Positions 1-11,606 of a stretch of 64,000 nt of DNA are shown here, one piece after another. The translations under genes were made by a program, and so were the position numbers. The notes below the pieces were generated by a model. That model ran no database searches. It worked only from the letters and a program-made list of their open reading frames with translations, and had not been told where the DNA came from. Source of the DNA: Whalleya microplaca (lineage: Eukaryota; Ascomycota; Sordariomycetes; Xylariales; Xylariaceae). Position 1 is the first letter of the stretch, and each line of letters begins with the position of its first letter. Location of the stretch: contig MU385730.1 of NCBI GenBank assembly GCA_022497155.1, forward strand, positions 248,001-312,000, given 5' to 3'.

Positions 1-3000
1 GATTGGCCGTAGACACCGCGTTGTTGTGTGATAGGAGGGCGTTTGTCTTGGTTCGTTTCGGGCTCAAAGGACCTCGACGAATCGATTCTGGTCGGGGTGA
101 ACGAGAGACCGTCCGGGTCCCTGCAGCTTCGATGTATTGATGTCTTAGACGACAATATTAAAATTCGGGCCAGCCAATTTCAAAAAGAAAAAAGACGGAC
201 GCTGAACGAAAGGACGGATGGATTCGGGAGTATGCAATTAGAGACAGAGAACAGAATCAGGGCTTCCAGAGCCTGTAACTGATAACGAAGGAGGTGACCT
301 AGAGTTAGAACAACAAATCCACACAATTGAAGGGTAAAAGGCAGCAAAAAGCTGAGACAAGAGGAAGAACGAGCGAGAGGAAACGCCAAGACAGCGGTGT
401 TGGCTACGAAAGAACGATTGAGACGTCACGGCGCTTGACGATATCCGGGGAAGGATGGGACAATCAGGCAGACTGGCAGACTGACAGACTGACAGACGGA
501 CAGACGAACGAGAACACACAGACAGGGAGACGCTAGAGGTCTGGAGAGATGGAAGTCAAAACGATGCAAATGCACGCCATGGTTTCTGTTGATGCCTGCC
601 AAGCGACTCCGTACGCATACATAGGAGTCGCCAAGGCGGGACGGGATAGTAGATACTGTGTGTAATCTGTATTGATCGTAATAGTGCATAAGGAAGATCA
701 CAAACCGCGCAAGGGGCAAGACTGCAGGCGTGTGCTAAAATGAGCGCAGCCAATCGATATTATTGGTATGCATTGGCTCGTGTGAGACTCGATGCAGGGG
801 TACTGCCGACGACCATTGTTTCGGAACTGAGGCTGCGCTAGGCCGCTTACACGATGGGTAAAATGAAGATGGTCGTTTACATAGGGAAGTTTTACACTAT
901 TCCTAAACACCAACAGCGAGCAATCATATCTCCATAATAACTTTCAGATGAAAGTGTGATTAGATCCTGATATGCAGTTAATCAAGATAGCATCTTGGTG
1001 ACGATGGCACAATTCTGCTTCACAACTACCGAAGCATACTGTGCAAACCAGGACACAAATTGCGATTATCAAGAGTCACGTCTCGATATTCCAATTTTAA
1101 TTAGCTACATGAACTCACAATTACATGTTTCGGATATTATGTAAATAAGCAATCTCTCTACCAATCTACAATGTCTTAATGCCACAGGTATACCACCTAG
1201 GTTATTCTTTCTGCACAATATATATCTTTAGTTGCCCGCAAGAAAGAGAAACAAGGTAATCCAGTTTCACCATCGTCCTTCTCATCTCTATTTACATAGT
1301 AAGATTATCTAGATCCGTTTCCTGGATGGCCAGGCCGACCTTGATCAGACGCTCCTGAGACCCTAGCCTGTTGCCGAACACCCCGGTATCACCGATCTTT
1401 TTCCAATATGTTACCCAGTCAGCTCACCTCAATCAGCCATTGCATCCTGCCCATCTCGCCACATTTCCACGAAACCTAGGCCAGCGAACATTATTAGTAT
1501 CCAGAGTCACCAATATATGCCACAATGACGTATGTATTGTGTGGTCTAGACAAGCACTGCCGCGAACATGCGCCTTGGTAGCCCGGGTAGTGGAGGAATA
1601 TCAGGAGTCGGTCCCTGACGTAATGCGGGTTAGCTGCTTACTACACTCAGGTCCAGTTAGAAACGTCGAAAGTAAGAACAGTGCCATTATCCAAGGACGA
1701 GATTCTACAAAGCAAATCCACTCCAGATCTACCGGGTAGCGAGGCCATCAAGCGATCTTACCGGGTTTCCCCTTAGATTCCGCCTAGACGGTGGCACCCA
1801 GTCCGTACAACATTGGTCATCGTAGTTAGAGCTGGGTGCCATGGCTTGCGGAGTTGGATAATGTTGGGTTTCGAAGATGCACCACATGGCAGAGTATGCT
1901 GTGTTGAAGGAGTCTTAGATATGGGTGCATCTACGTAGTATCTCTGCCTATTTACTCTTCAACCCACAGCAGGCCAACTACAGCTCGAACGAGTGTGATA
2001 CTTGGAACCCTGATGTTGTCGTATCCGGGGCTAGCTCATCACTGGCGACACGAAAGATCAATACATATACCCGTGAGCTTCAGGGCGACTAAACACAGGA
2101 GCACACCCTCATGGAAGAGCCGGCACGTTCGGGGCTTGGAAGAGGCTCAAGATGTGTCAAGAGATTAGTAGATCGGTCGAACGATATATGGAAATGTAAT
2201 AGTACATTATATTAAATTCGGCCTCGGGATCAGTCAATTCTTTAATTCATAACTCGTATCTCGTATACTCGATTCAGTAACCTAGCAGCTTCACTAGCCC
2301 GGAGAAGTACATTATCACTTGATATTTCACGGTATACGTTCGAGAGTCTTAATAAGTCGTGATTAACTGATACTTTTCCAAAAGGTCCGCTCCCACGCAT
2401 ACGCCAATATATTCCCTCTTCCTGAATCCAATGGCCATCGTATCTCGCGTGACAATATCGATATACCGCTAACGTGACTAAGTCACCAGTTGCATGTTCG
2501 AGTTGAGGAGAAGACAAAAGGCGGGCCTAGGCGCGCGGAGCTCTTTATGCCACGCCCACCACGTGAGGTAGAATGTTAGGATAGTTGACATTCATGACAA
2601 CGTCAGAAGGGCCGCCTAGTTGGCGTGGAAGGCTTTGTCTACCACTTTGGGGTATCCACGTGTCTACAACGTGTCCGCGGGCTATATCTGCTTCCTTATT
2701 TGCCAGCACATACTACACTTCTTCATGATATCCACTATAGGTGACGACATTCTCTCAGACTCTCCTCCATTTCATAGGTTCTGGACAAATGTGTTTGCTG
2801 TCACTTCACTGCGGTCCTCGATGACTCTTCATGAGATTAAACTACCTAGGTATTCAATTGTCATATGACCAGGTTCAAACTTGATGAGTCATTATAGCAC
2901 CTAACGTAGCCGTTCTTATATATACGTATAAATCTTTGTTTCTGTTAAAAAGATCAGAAAACTTCTTTAAGCGTTAGTGGACATTTTTCTGCTTATGGTT

Positions 3001-4170
3001 TTAGTATGTCTTGTGGGGATGGAATAGTGGTTGATGGCGTAGAAGAAAATATGAGCACGCTGTCACAGTATTCATTAGAATTAGAATTGATTGCAACACT
3101 AAATAATGTATCGCTTTTATGTTGAAATACAGGGTTAATGAGGCTTCAATTGACTTGAGGTTCAGCTATTCTAGAGTGGCAGATGGCCTGCTATATATAC
3201 ACAATGTTACTACGTGCCTTGTACTGTACCAGTCCTTGACCCTCAAATTCAACATTTTACACATATATAAGGACTTCCGTGACCAAAAGACTTCTCTACA
3301 ACGACTCTGTAGGCGTTTATGGGTTTCATTCAAGTGATATTCTTATAATCTATACAAAGTTGTTTGCCCCTGAGATGAACCGGATGCTACAGCTTCATGG
3401 TCCATGGCACCGTTCTAACACATTATGAAGAAAAACGAATTGTACTTGCTTCAGATATGACTTCTCAGTGATTAAGGAGTAGGATAAGAGCTACTTGATC
3501 ACGGGTGAAGCCAGAATGCGGGTAAATAACACATGGCAACGATTTAGATTTATGATGAGCATAACCTCGGAATGTGTTATGTGACTATCAGCTTTCGAGG
3601 CAATTCGGGGGGTCTATGAACCGTTGGAGACTCGAAGGACAATTCATTGTGGACGTTGACGCTACAAGTAGAAACCTGCTAAATAGAGAGCATATCTTGA
3701 GCTCGAACAAGATGGGATACTACGTCGAGTTCATGTCGAAGCCATATTTATCCAGCACGTGTAGATCATTAGACAATTGTATTAATATACGTGGTATCAT
3801 TACCTAACCTAGCAACATTTTTGAGAGCCCGGCTCGGAATGTCCTCTTGGACCACCGCTAAAGATTATCTAGCTGGTCGGCTTATCCTTTTGACATCAAA
3901 ACTCTCCTCAGTGCTCCCTCCCATGCCCTAGGCAGATTCAGCCCTCCCTGACGACTGACCCCACAGCCATCATTATTCGCCGATGATAGAGCAGGACTTC
4001 TTTATTACCTTCGTCTAGACAGCGGCCAAAACTTATGGCTTGGCCCTAACAGATTTCTAGAACATGGCAATGGCTCTGCTACGAGGAGCTATTGAGGTTT
4101 GGCACAATGTACCCTTACTCAACCTCTGAAGTTATTTAAATCTTGCCTGTTTGGTTTCAACTGGGAAGCT
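1..4170. other. Gene-poor region, no convincing gene
   Basis: I find no ORF with recognisable protein features on either strand and no exon chain with good splice signals. A short low-complexity run of CAGACTGA/GACAGACG units lies near 465-530. The longer open frames (for example 1371-1739 plus and 2242-2517 minus) show no family motif, and the latter lacks a good ATG start. The stretch also serves as the downstream flank of the minus-strand WD40 gene that ends at 4171. Confidence 0.5.
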
Positions 4171-5408
4171 TCACCGAAGCTCACCAAGCAGCATCCTACG
4201 ATCAGAAGATGCAGATAAAACTAAACAATGATCAGCAAGAGGTGGTCAACCAACTCTGAGATCCGAGTGACTTACCGACTGGCTCATCGTTGGGCGCGAA
4301 CTCGGCACAATTGACAGTTCCCTTATGGCCTGGTAGCTTATAAAGGAGCTTGCCATTGTCATTAGACCATATGACCACAGTGCCGTCGCCAGCACCGACA
4401 GCGATTTTCTTGCCCAGCTTGTCCCAGCTTGCCCGTATTAAATTCTTCTCGATCCCCATCTGCGCTCCATCGAAGGTGCGGATGTGTCGTTCCGTGGGGG
4501 CAAATGGTCTGATGTCCCAGGTCTTGGCCGTTGAGTCGTGGGAATAGGAGAGCAGGGACTGCGAGTCGGGCGAGACACGCAAGCTCGTTACCGTGTCGTT
4601 GTGGCCCAACATCGAGTACACAACCGCTTTCTTCCGCATGTCCCAGACTTTGATGTCATTATCGATCCCGCCCGAGTAGATCTCATTCCCAGCTTCTGCA
4701 ACTGCGACTGCCGTGATTGGGAACTCGGTCTCGATGTAGTCGGCCGCGTTCTTCGTCCGGGGATCCCAAATGCCAATCGTGCCGTCATCGCTCCCACTGA
4801 TCAAAAGTTCCTCGCCGCGTTTGCTGATATCCATAGTATTGATGATTTCCTCGTGCCCGAGGTACCGTCGTATCCTTGTCCCTGAGGTCAGATCCCAGCT
4901 CGCAAGATGCATATCAGCGGAGGCGGAGTAGAGTATTTCGGAATCTCGAGACCATTGGAGATCTAGAACCGCACCCCGGTGGCCAGTTAGGATGCCGTAA
5001 TTCTCGCAAGTCCCTGATGAGTTCCACAACACTATCTCGGTCAGCTACAGTTAGTGGTGTGGCCATGGCCGCGGCTAGGACTTACGTATACTCCTGTCCA
5101 TCGACCCTGAAGCTATCAGGTCGCCGGTCGGGTTGAATTTCGCAGCGAATATTTCCCCAGAGTGTCCCGTGAGCTCCATCAGCGGCGCTTCTAGATTGCT
5201 CGTCCGGGGCGCCTGCAACAACAGAATGTCAGTACTCTATGGATGATCCTGGTGTCAAAATAGCTATACATACGGACTGAACTAATGCGCTGCTTCCAGA
5301 GCCGCCATCTCTTCGTGACAGCGCCGTGCTGGTGCCCGGCTTCTGTCTCTTGACAACCAATTGGCCGGAGCCAGGATCATCAGATGCAGGACGCTTTTCG
5401 GCAGACAT
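4171..5408 (-). CDS. spf38: U5 snRNP 40 kDa WD40-repeat protein (Spf38/SNRNP40-like)
   Basis: Four exons read on the minus strand: 5408-5274, 5212-5086, 5031-4276 and 4220-4171, giving 355 residues, the usual length of SNRNP40/Spf38. After a short charged N-terminus (MSAEKRP...), the chain is a run of WD40 blades: LTGHSGEIFAAKFNPTG, LTGHRGAVLDLQWS, YLGHEEIINTMDIS with SGSDDGTIGIWD, GGIDNDIKVWD, MLGHNDTVTSLRVSPD, and a final blade ending LSASSDRRMLLGEL. Family knowledge: this protein is part of the U5 snRNP and B/C spliceosome in the nucleus and acts as a scaffold. All three introns are 54-61 bases with GT...AG ends. The last exon is only 50 bases and is missed by a simple ORF search, which would end the protein in a non-conserved tail. 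The gene is head to head with bet3, 531 bases away. Confidence 0.93.
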
Positions 5409-5939
5409 GCTTGTTTCTTTAGGTCGCGAGCTTTGAGGGAACTTCTGGTCTGATATGATTTAAGATCTGAGATATTTAGGTGAAGCTTGAGCTTTCTAAA
5501 GCTGAGCGTGGATGCGACTGTGAATTTGTTCTGCCTCGTCCAGCTCGCAGATATTATTGCGTACCTGTAGCTCACGATTGGCCTGAAATCTGAAGCTAAC
5601 CTAGGTACATCAATACCTCGTCCAAAAACTTGAGAAACTAGGCTACGGGAAAGCAATTTTCCGACTACGATAAGAGAATCGGACTTTTTGTAGCCCGTCG
5701 GCCGATGTTACCCCTCGGTCCCGTCCCACCGGCGCCCCAATTCACCCTTGTCAAGCCTTGTGTCATCTGTTCACCGCCCAGGATACTGCCCACCTTACTG
5801 CGTACTGCGTACTGCGTACTGCGATTCTACCATAACGCTTTGAAGGCTACAGAAGCGCATTCTGACAAACGCTTGGGAACTCCATTCACAAAGAAGTCAA
5901 TGACCTGAATTAGCATCGACTGGAGCTCGTCAATCGAGC
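5409..5939. promoter_or_regulatory. Shared divergent promoter of spf38 and bet3
   Basis: The 531 bases between the two start codons must carry both promoters. The stretch includes a small tandem repeat near 5800-5822 (ACTGCGT units, three copies). No TATA box is evident on either side, as is common for fungal housekeeping genes. The assignment as a bidirectional promoter is an inference from gene order. Confidence 0.55.
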
Positions 5940-6691
5940 ATGTCAGCAAGTAAAGCTGCCCGTGTGGGCGAAGAGTGAGCACTCTGTCGTTGTTTGCTGT
6001 CGCGCCTCTGCTAATAGACAACAGGATCTGGAAGTAAGTCGCCAGCCTCCTTGACACAGGGCACTTCAAATCTGACATTTCCACTCAAGGGGTCGCATCG
6101 ATAAGGTCAATGCCGAGCTGGTCACTTTGACCTATGGCACGATAGTCGCGCAGCTCTGCAAAGATTTCGAGGGAGACTATATCGAGGTCAATAAGCAGCT
6201 CGACAAGATGGGCTACAACATCGGCCTGCGACTCATTGAAGACTACCTGGCCAAATCTAATACGATGAGACGGTGTACCAACTTTCGGGAGACGGCCGAT
6301 ATGATCGCGAAGGCATGTTCGAAATCGAGCATCTCACTATTTATAATATCACCTGACTAACAATGTCTGGTCCTGGCAGGTCGGCTTCAAGATTTTCCTC
6401 AACATCACCCCTACGATTACGAACTGGACAAATGATAGCAAGCAGTTCTCGCTGGTGTTTGAGGAGAACCCATTGGCGGATTTCGTCGAGCTCCCCGACG
6501 ATGGCAGGGCGCAGGACGAGCTATGGTACTCGAACATATTCTGTGGCGTTTTGCGGGGGGCACTCGAGATGGTGCAGATGCAGGTTGAGGCGCATTTCAT
6601 TAGCGATGTTCTACGAGGCAATGATACCACGGAGATGAGGATATCGCTGATCCGGTATATTGACGACGAGCTGCCGCCGGAGGATGACTAG
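5940..6691 (+). CDS. bet3: TRAPP complex subunit Bet3
   Basis: Four exons: 5940-5974, 6025-6033, 6090-6312 and 6380-6691, giving 192 residues, normal for Bet3/TRAPPC3. Bet3 is the central, palmitoyl-binding subunit of the TRAPP tethering complexes acting in ER-to-Golgi traffic and Ypt1/Rab1 activation. The N-terminus reads MSASKAARVGEEIWKGRID, then KVNAELVTLTYGTIVAQLCKD, NKQLDKMGYNIGLRLIEDYLAK, VGFKIFLNIT and FCGVLRGALEMVQMQVEA, all typical of the family; the conserved cysteine of YGTIVAQLCKD lies at the expected lipid site. Two oddities: the second exon is a 9-base micro-exon (GATCTGGAA), needed for the conserved EEIWK, and the third intron has a GC donor (AAG|GCATGT) with a normal CAG acceptor and TGACTAAC branch site. 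Both are inferred from conservation, not transcript data. Confidence 0.92.
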
Positions 6692-9603
6692 TCGGTCTGG
6701 GACGCGTGTATGATTAATCACCTGGGTAACCCTATCGGGGAGTTGGTACTGTGTGCCTTGTAGGCGTTCTAGCAATGGCAGTGCTAACTCAAAGCCAACA
6801 AAAGTCCCAACTTCAGCGTTGTTATCGGTGCTAGTTCCAGTACCTACGCAAGAAGTCGAAGTTAAATAATACCTAGCAGTTAGGTACATAGTAGTATGTG
6901 CTCGGATGATCCGGAGAGCATGACGCTAAGTGGCGCCGCATCAGGTACCACAGCTGCAGAACATGTGCAGATCATTTATTACTATGTACATCTGTACATA
7001 CAGAGATATCGTAATGTGTTATGTACATGTAAAGCAACGCTGTTGTGTCACTCCACCGAAAGTATTCCCGATGCCGACCAGAACTTGGTCTTTTTTTCTC
7101 CGGTCCTTTTCCTTACTGTATGTACATACATACGTTAGCAGGTTAGGCGCCTAAGCCTTACCCAAAGTTGAAATACCTAAACTGTTCTGATTGATGGGGA
7201 ACGCACTAGGGAAGCGGACGGGCTGGCAAAGATGGGATGGAACGGGAAGGGCGGACACAATTGCTTCCATGTCTCGGGCGGGCCAGCGAGCGCAAAGAGT
7301 GCCATAATTATCTTTTTTAGCTTCATCAAGATTCCAGTTTATAAGGTGTAGGTACAGTGCACCACCAAGCGAGACAGGCAGACCAGCCCTGGAGGGATGG
7401 ATGGATGGATGGAGGTAACGAGGTGGAGGGGAGCACGGGACGCGCCGCTGTCTCTACTGCCAGGCCCCGCCAAACCCCTCACCATCCTGCAGCGATCTCC
7501 CGGAACGATGCAGATGGCACATGGCTCATCAACGTCGCAGGCAGGCAATCTACCACTTGCCTGCCTGACCTTGACCTTATGTTACTGTCAAACAGATCGT
7601 CCTCGTGGCTTGAGCTATCAATATTTGTTTCACTGGAGAAAAAACTGTAAAATACATGGGAAAGAGTTGCGCTATGTCGTATACTGCTGTGTTAGTTAGT
7701 CCCCTCTCGCACCCAGACTACCTTCAGCTAAAGTGATCGCGCTTTTATGAATGGACTGTCTCTTCAGGGTCCTCTCCGTTTGCCTTATGGATTGCGCCAT
7801 CGGTATTCTAGGCGTCCAGTCCATACAGAGAGGCAGTTGTACCTGCATCTAGTTGCACCGGTTTATCGGTGTGTCACATTGATATGACCCTAAGGGAGTC
7901 ATTCTCTTTGATACACTTTTGACATACAATTGTCGATGGATATTCCCTCGGTATAAAGTAGAATTAAGTAATATCTTTAAACTGGATACATTTACCCATC
8001 TGAAGGCTTAGACACTTTCTAGAAGAAGAGGATTTGTAATAGCAGACCGGGATTCTTTAACTGCAAACAGACATTGTGGATCAATGGAAACCGTCTCAAC
8101 ATTTGCCTATAACAGCAGCATCGCCCATTCACACAAAGTCCTTAGGTAGTTAACTATCTTCGTATAACAATGTTCACTATCTACTAACTACATATCAACT
8201 CGGGGCCACAGCCTTGATCAGCCGTGACGTTGTAACTAGCCCATTACTGAAACCCCCAGGCGACCCTCCATTCAGCCCACTAACCTCGATGACTCGGCTC
8301 ACCGAATGACAACCCCCGGCCCCTTAAGAGACCTCAGCTTCTCTGCAGATGCCCCCAACAAGGCAGAGAGATTCTGTGGGGGAGAGTAACATTGACAAGT
8401 AATAGCGATATGGCTGTATGTATGGTTGCCTCTCGGTGATGACTCTTCGGTTGATAGAGATGAAAAAGTGAGGGATCCAATGTAGCCTTCTCATACTATA
8501 CAATTCTATTCAGTTCCAACCCTATACCTACCTACATAGGCCACAAGTAGGCCAACAGGTTTCTACACTTTGTCTCATGGATGAATTTCGCATTACGAAG
8601 GTGGGGGAGCATGAATATAACTCTAGTATCAATATTCGAAGATGTTCTTATAGACTATTTACAAGTACCTATTCATTTTAGCCACCTTCTACTGTTTATA
8701 ACTGTGATGAAATATACCACTAGTACATAGAAGAGAAGTGCGCATACCTTAGAAGCCATGTATGTGCCATGCTCATAACATTCTGCTCTACTCAGTCTTC
8801 ACTACTAAGCATGCTCTGTCTAGCAGTTCTCATAGGTGAGATGACGGCGGCAGGCAAATATCGAGTTGCCACCTAGGTACATAGCTGCATAGGTATTTGA
8901 GATCCTGAATTCTAGGTAGGATACGACGATCTGATCCCTTGGAATGACTTTTTGAAGATAAGAATAGTACATGAAGCAATGACAGGTTCCATGTAGATAA
9001 AACTGCCGGCCCCACGTTGTTCCATGCATTTGCGGGCATATGTTCCAACAGAGTATTTCCATTGGCCTTGATTGGGACAAAGTTTGATCTAGAGATTCCA
9101 GTCCATCATGGGCGAATCCAGTACTTGCCTACCTAATCGACTATCACACTACGCGCCTTAACAGTCCACCAACTTCTGACACGTCCATTCTCGCGATCAC
9201 GCCAAGGCTCACGGCTCGTACATTGTTATTCTGAGTATTAGAAACATCACCAATAGTGCCGAATTCATAAAAAAGGGAATTCGAAAATGACGTTATTTGA
9301 AGCCTTAATTTGATTCCACGTGTTCGTGTTAGTGTTAGCAGGAGGGCATTGAGATAGCGGCACCCATCAAGGTCGCGTAGGTTTGGAAATTGATCATGAG
9401 AGGCGCCAAGGAAAGAAATAGTGGATGCCGGACTCAGATGTACGCGTGACGGTACCGGGAGGGCTAGATAGTGTCTGCCGGCAGATCTCGCCGGTTTTCC
9501 TTATCAGGGGCCATAGAAAAGAATACATCGATCCGTTCCCACAAGTGCGCCTAAATCGGACCTCTGACCCATGAGTTTTTCCACCGCGCCTGTCTCAACC
9601 CAT
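6692..9603. other. Intergenic region
   Basis: No gene was found. The stretch holds scattered short repeats (GGAT x4 near 7396-7411, TACATA-type runs near 6960-7135) and several open frames of 70-100 codons with no recognisable features, most of them overlapping one another in several frames. The part from about 9550 onward becomes C/T-rich and probably belongs to the som1 leader or promoter. Confidence 0.5.
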
Positions 9604-10115
9604 ACTTCTCGACTCCCCCCAGTTCCCCCCCCCAGTCCTGCAACGCTTGCTTGCACTCTCTGCTCTGCACTCCTCTCTTCCATTCTGTTCCTGTCTTAAC
9701 CCATCCCAAGAGCGCGGATCCCAGTCACTCCCAGTCACTACTCACCATAAGGTATCTCCATAACGGTACTACCTGCTACTACCACCTATTCAGCTATTCT
9801 ACCACCACTTCTACTTACCACCACCCGCCTGCCGCCACTATTCTCGCAAGTCTCGGCTTTAGATCCATCCATTCCCCCATCCTATCCCATCTCCCCCCAG
9901 ACAGAGAGAGAGAGAGAGAGACTGAGAGACACAGTCCAGTCTACAGAGAGAAAGTGAGAATTATTATTATCATTAGTTCATCCTCTCGATCTTCTTCCTC
10001 CTCCTCCCAACCACCAAACTACTCCCACCCTATCTACGCTCGACCCTCGTCCCTTTTTTCCTTTTAAGTTTTTTATTTTGTTCTAGTGCCTGGATATTCG
10101 CCCCTGGTCTTTTGA

Positions 10116-10202
10116 ATGTCTGCAAGGTCGCATCCACCGTACGCGATTTCGAATTCGCCTAATTGGCCTTCAGTCGTGGCAGCAGACGAGGACCAGCGCT
10201 AG
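10116..10202 (+). promoter_or_regulatory. Putative upstream ORF 1 in som1 leader (28 codons)
   Basis: An ATG-initiated frame of 28 residues, beginning MSARSHPPYAISN and ending in TAG, lies about 1.4 kb before the som1 ATG. Its composition is less repetitive than the sequence around it. It can act as a translational uORF only if the transcript starts upstream of it, which I cannot show. Confidence 0.3.
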
Positions 10203-10260
10203 CTACTACCATTACAGAGGAGAAGCCGCTGCCGTCTGTACCTTCGTAATCCTAAATTGA

Positions 10261-10410
10261 ATGAGACACGGCGTCCAGCACGCGAGACACGCACACACAT
10301 TCATACCTACTTTACTACCTACTTACACACACAGCGAGAGAGTGAGAGACAGCGTGCGCGCTCGCGAGAGAGAGAGAGATAGCTATCAGGAGATATCGCA
10401 TCGCCATTAA
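10261..10410 (+). promoter_or_regulatory. Putative upstream ORF 2 in som1 leader (49 codons)
   Basis: A second ATG-initiated frame, beginning MRHGVQHARHAHT and ending in TAA, crosses the GA-rich repeat. The sequence is arginine-rich because of the repeat, so protein conservation is unlikely; any effect would be on ribosome loading at som1. Confidence 0.25.
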
Positions 10411-10551
10411 GCTTTGAGCATAGGCGAGAAAGCAAGGCTTTTCGCTCACTGCTAGGTCGGCTTATTATATCTCCAGCCTGTCTCTGCCTGTCTCTGCCTG
10501 TCCCTCTCTATCTGCCATCCTTTCTTGTTCTCACTACTACTACTACTAGGT

Positions 10552-10582
<31 letters not shown>

Positions 10583-11606
10583 CATCATCCTCAAATTTAC
10601 TAGCAGCACCTATCTTTCACCAATACGTTTTACATACTACATACTACATACTACATCCTACCTCCCGTCCCGTCCATTGTCTATCTCTCTCACTCAACCC
10701 ACCCCTTGCTCGTCCGACAGACCTGCTGCTCTCTGCCGCAGCCCACTTGTTAGCTACTAAGTACGTACGCTGCTGGATTGGTAGCCATCGAGACGCATTT
10801 GGTCTTTGGAAAAAAGCCCTAGGAGGGGGATTGGCAGCATTTGCAGCAAAAAAAGGTGCCTTAGCTGTCATCCGGCCAAAAGCACCGTCGCTATTCGCTG
10901 GGGCCCAGCCAGCACCCAGCACCAGCCCCCAATAACCAACTGTAACGAGCACACACCACCGACCACCGCCACGACCAGGCCACCATACCACCCGACCGTC
11001 GACTGACCGACCCAATCTTCGCCATCGCCGCCGCCGTCTCAAAAATCGAAGCACACACCACCCTCTTCTCTCCTTCTTCGACCCCCCCTTTTGCTGACTA
11101 CTCATCGGTCGCGTTTTATACCGACAATTTTCAATCACCTTTTTCCGACCTCAATCCTCCAGGATTTCCCGTCGTGTTCTGTAGCAAAAGAGCATCTGGC
11201 ATCTGCTACTTTTATTTTTTTTGCCGCATCCCATTTTCCTTCGCTCCTTTACCAGGTTCGGGGGATCAGCCTCTCTCTCCTACTACTAGGCACCTGTCTT
11301 GTCCCTGTCAGAGAGACAGGCAAGAAAAAAAAAAGGGTCGCCTTTTCCGACACTTGCCTCCACCAATCTATCATCCAATACCAGATCGCGACGTTCGAAG
11401 TTCCGCTCGTCAGGTAACTTTTCTTGCGTCGCCATCGCTGACTAGGAGGAAACTATCTACCGTACGTCGGTAGCCTCTTCACTACACAGCTGCGTCTTCT
11501 CGTTGCGCGTCTTTGCGACACGCATCCGAATCATTCGGCAACGATCCTCACCCTGATTGATAAGCCTCGAACTTGACAGACTCTTGTCTGTCCACAACCT
11601 CACGCA

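Larger units (their letters stand above)
9604..11606 (+). promoter_or_regulatory. Long low-complexity 5' leader/promoter of som1
   Basis: About 2 kb ahead of the som1 start is strongly C/T- and A/G-biased: an (AG)n run at 9904-9920, TTATTATTATCATTAG at 9961-9976, GAGAGAGAGAG at 10365-10379, TGTCTCTGCC repeats at 10480-10505, CTACTACTA then a (CTG)n run at 10530-10575, ACATACT repeats at 10630-10655. This pattern is typical of long leaders of fungal developmental regulators. Two ATG-initiated upstream ORFs lie inside (10116-10202 and 10261-10410). Where transcription starts cannot be told from the sequence. Confidence 0.55.

Noticed and set aside
2242..2517. 91-codon minus-strand frame with protein-like text
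   Set aside because: It opens at TTG rather than ATG, has no partner exons, and matches no family I know.
10525..10935. 136-codon frame upstream of som1
   Set aside because: It has no ATG start and its text is translated CTG and ACT repeats.
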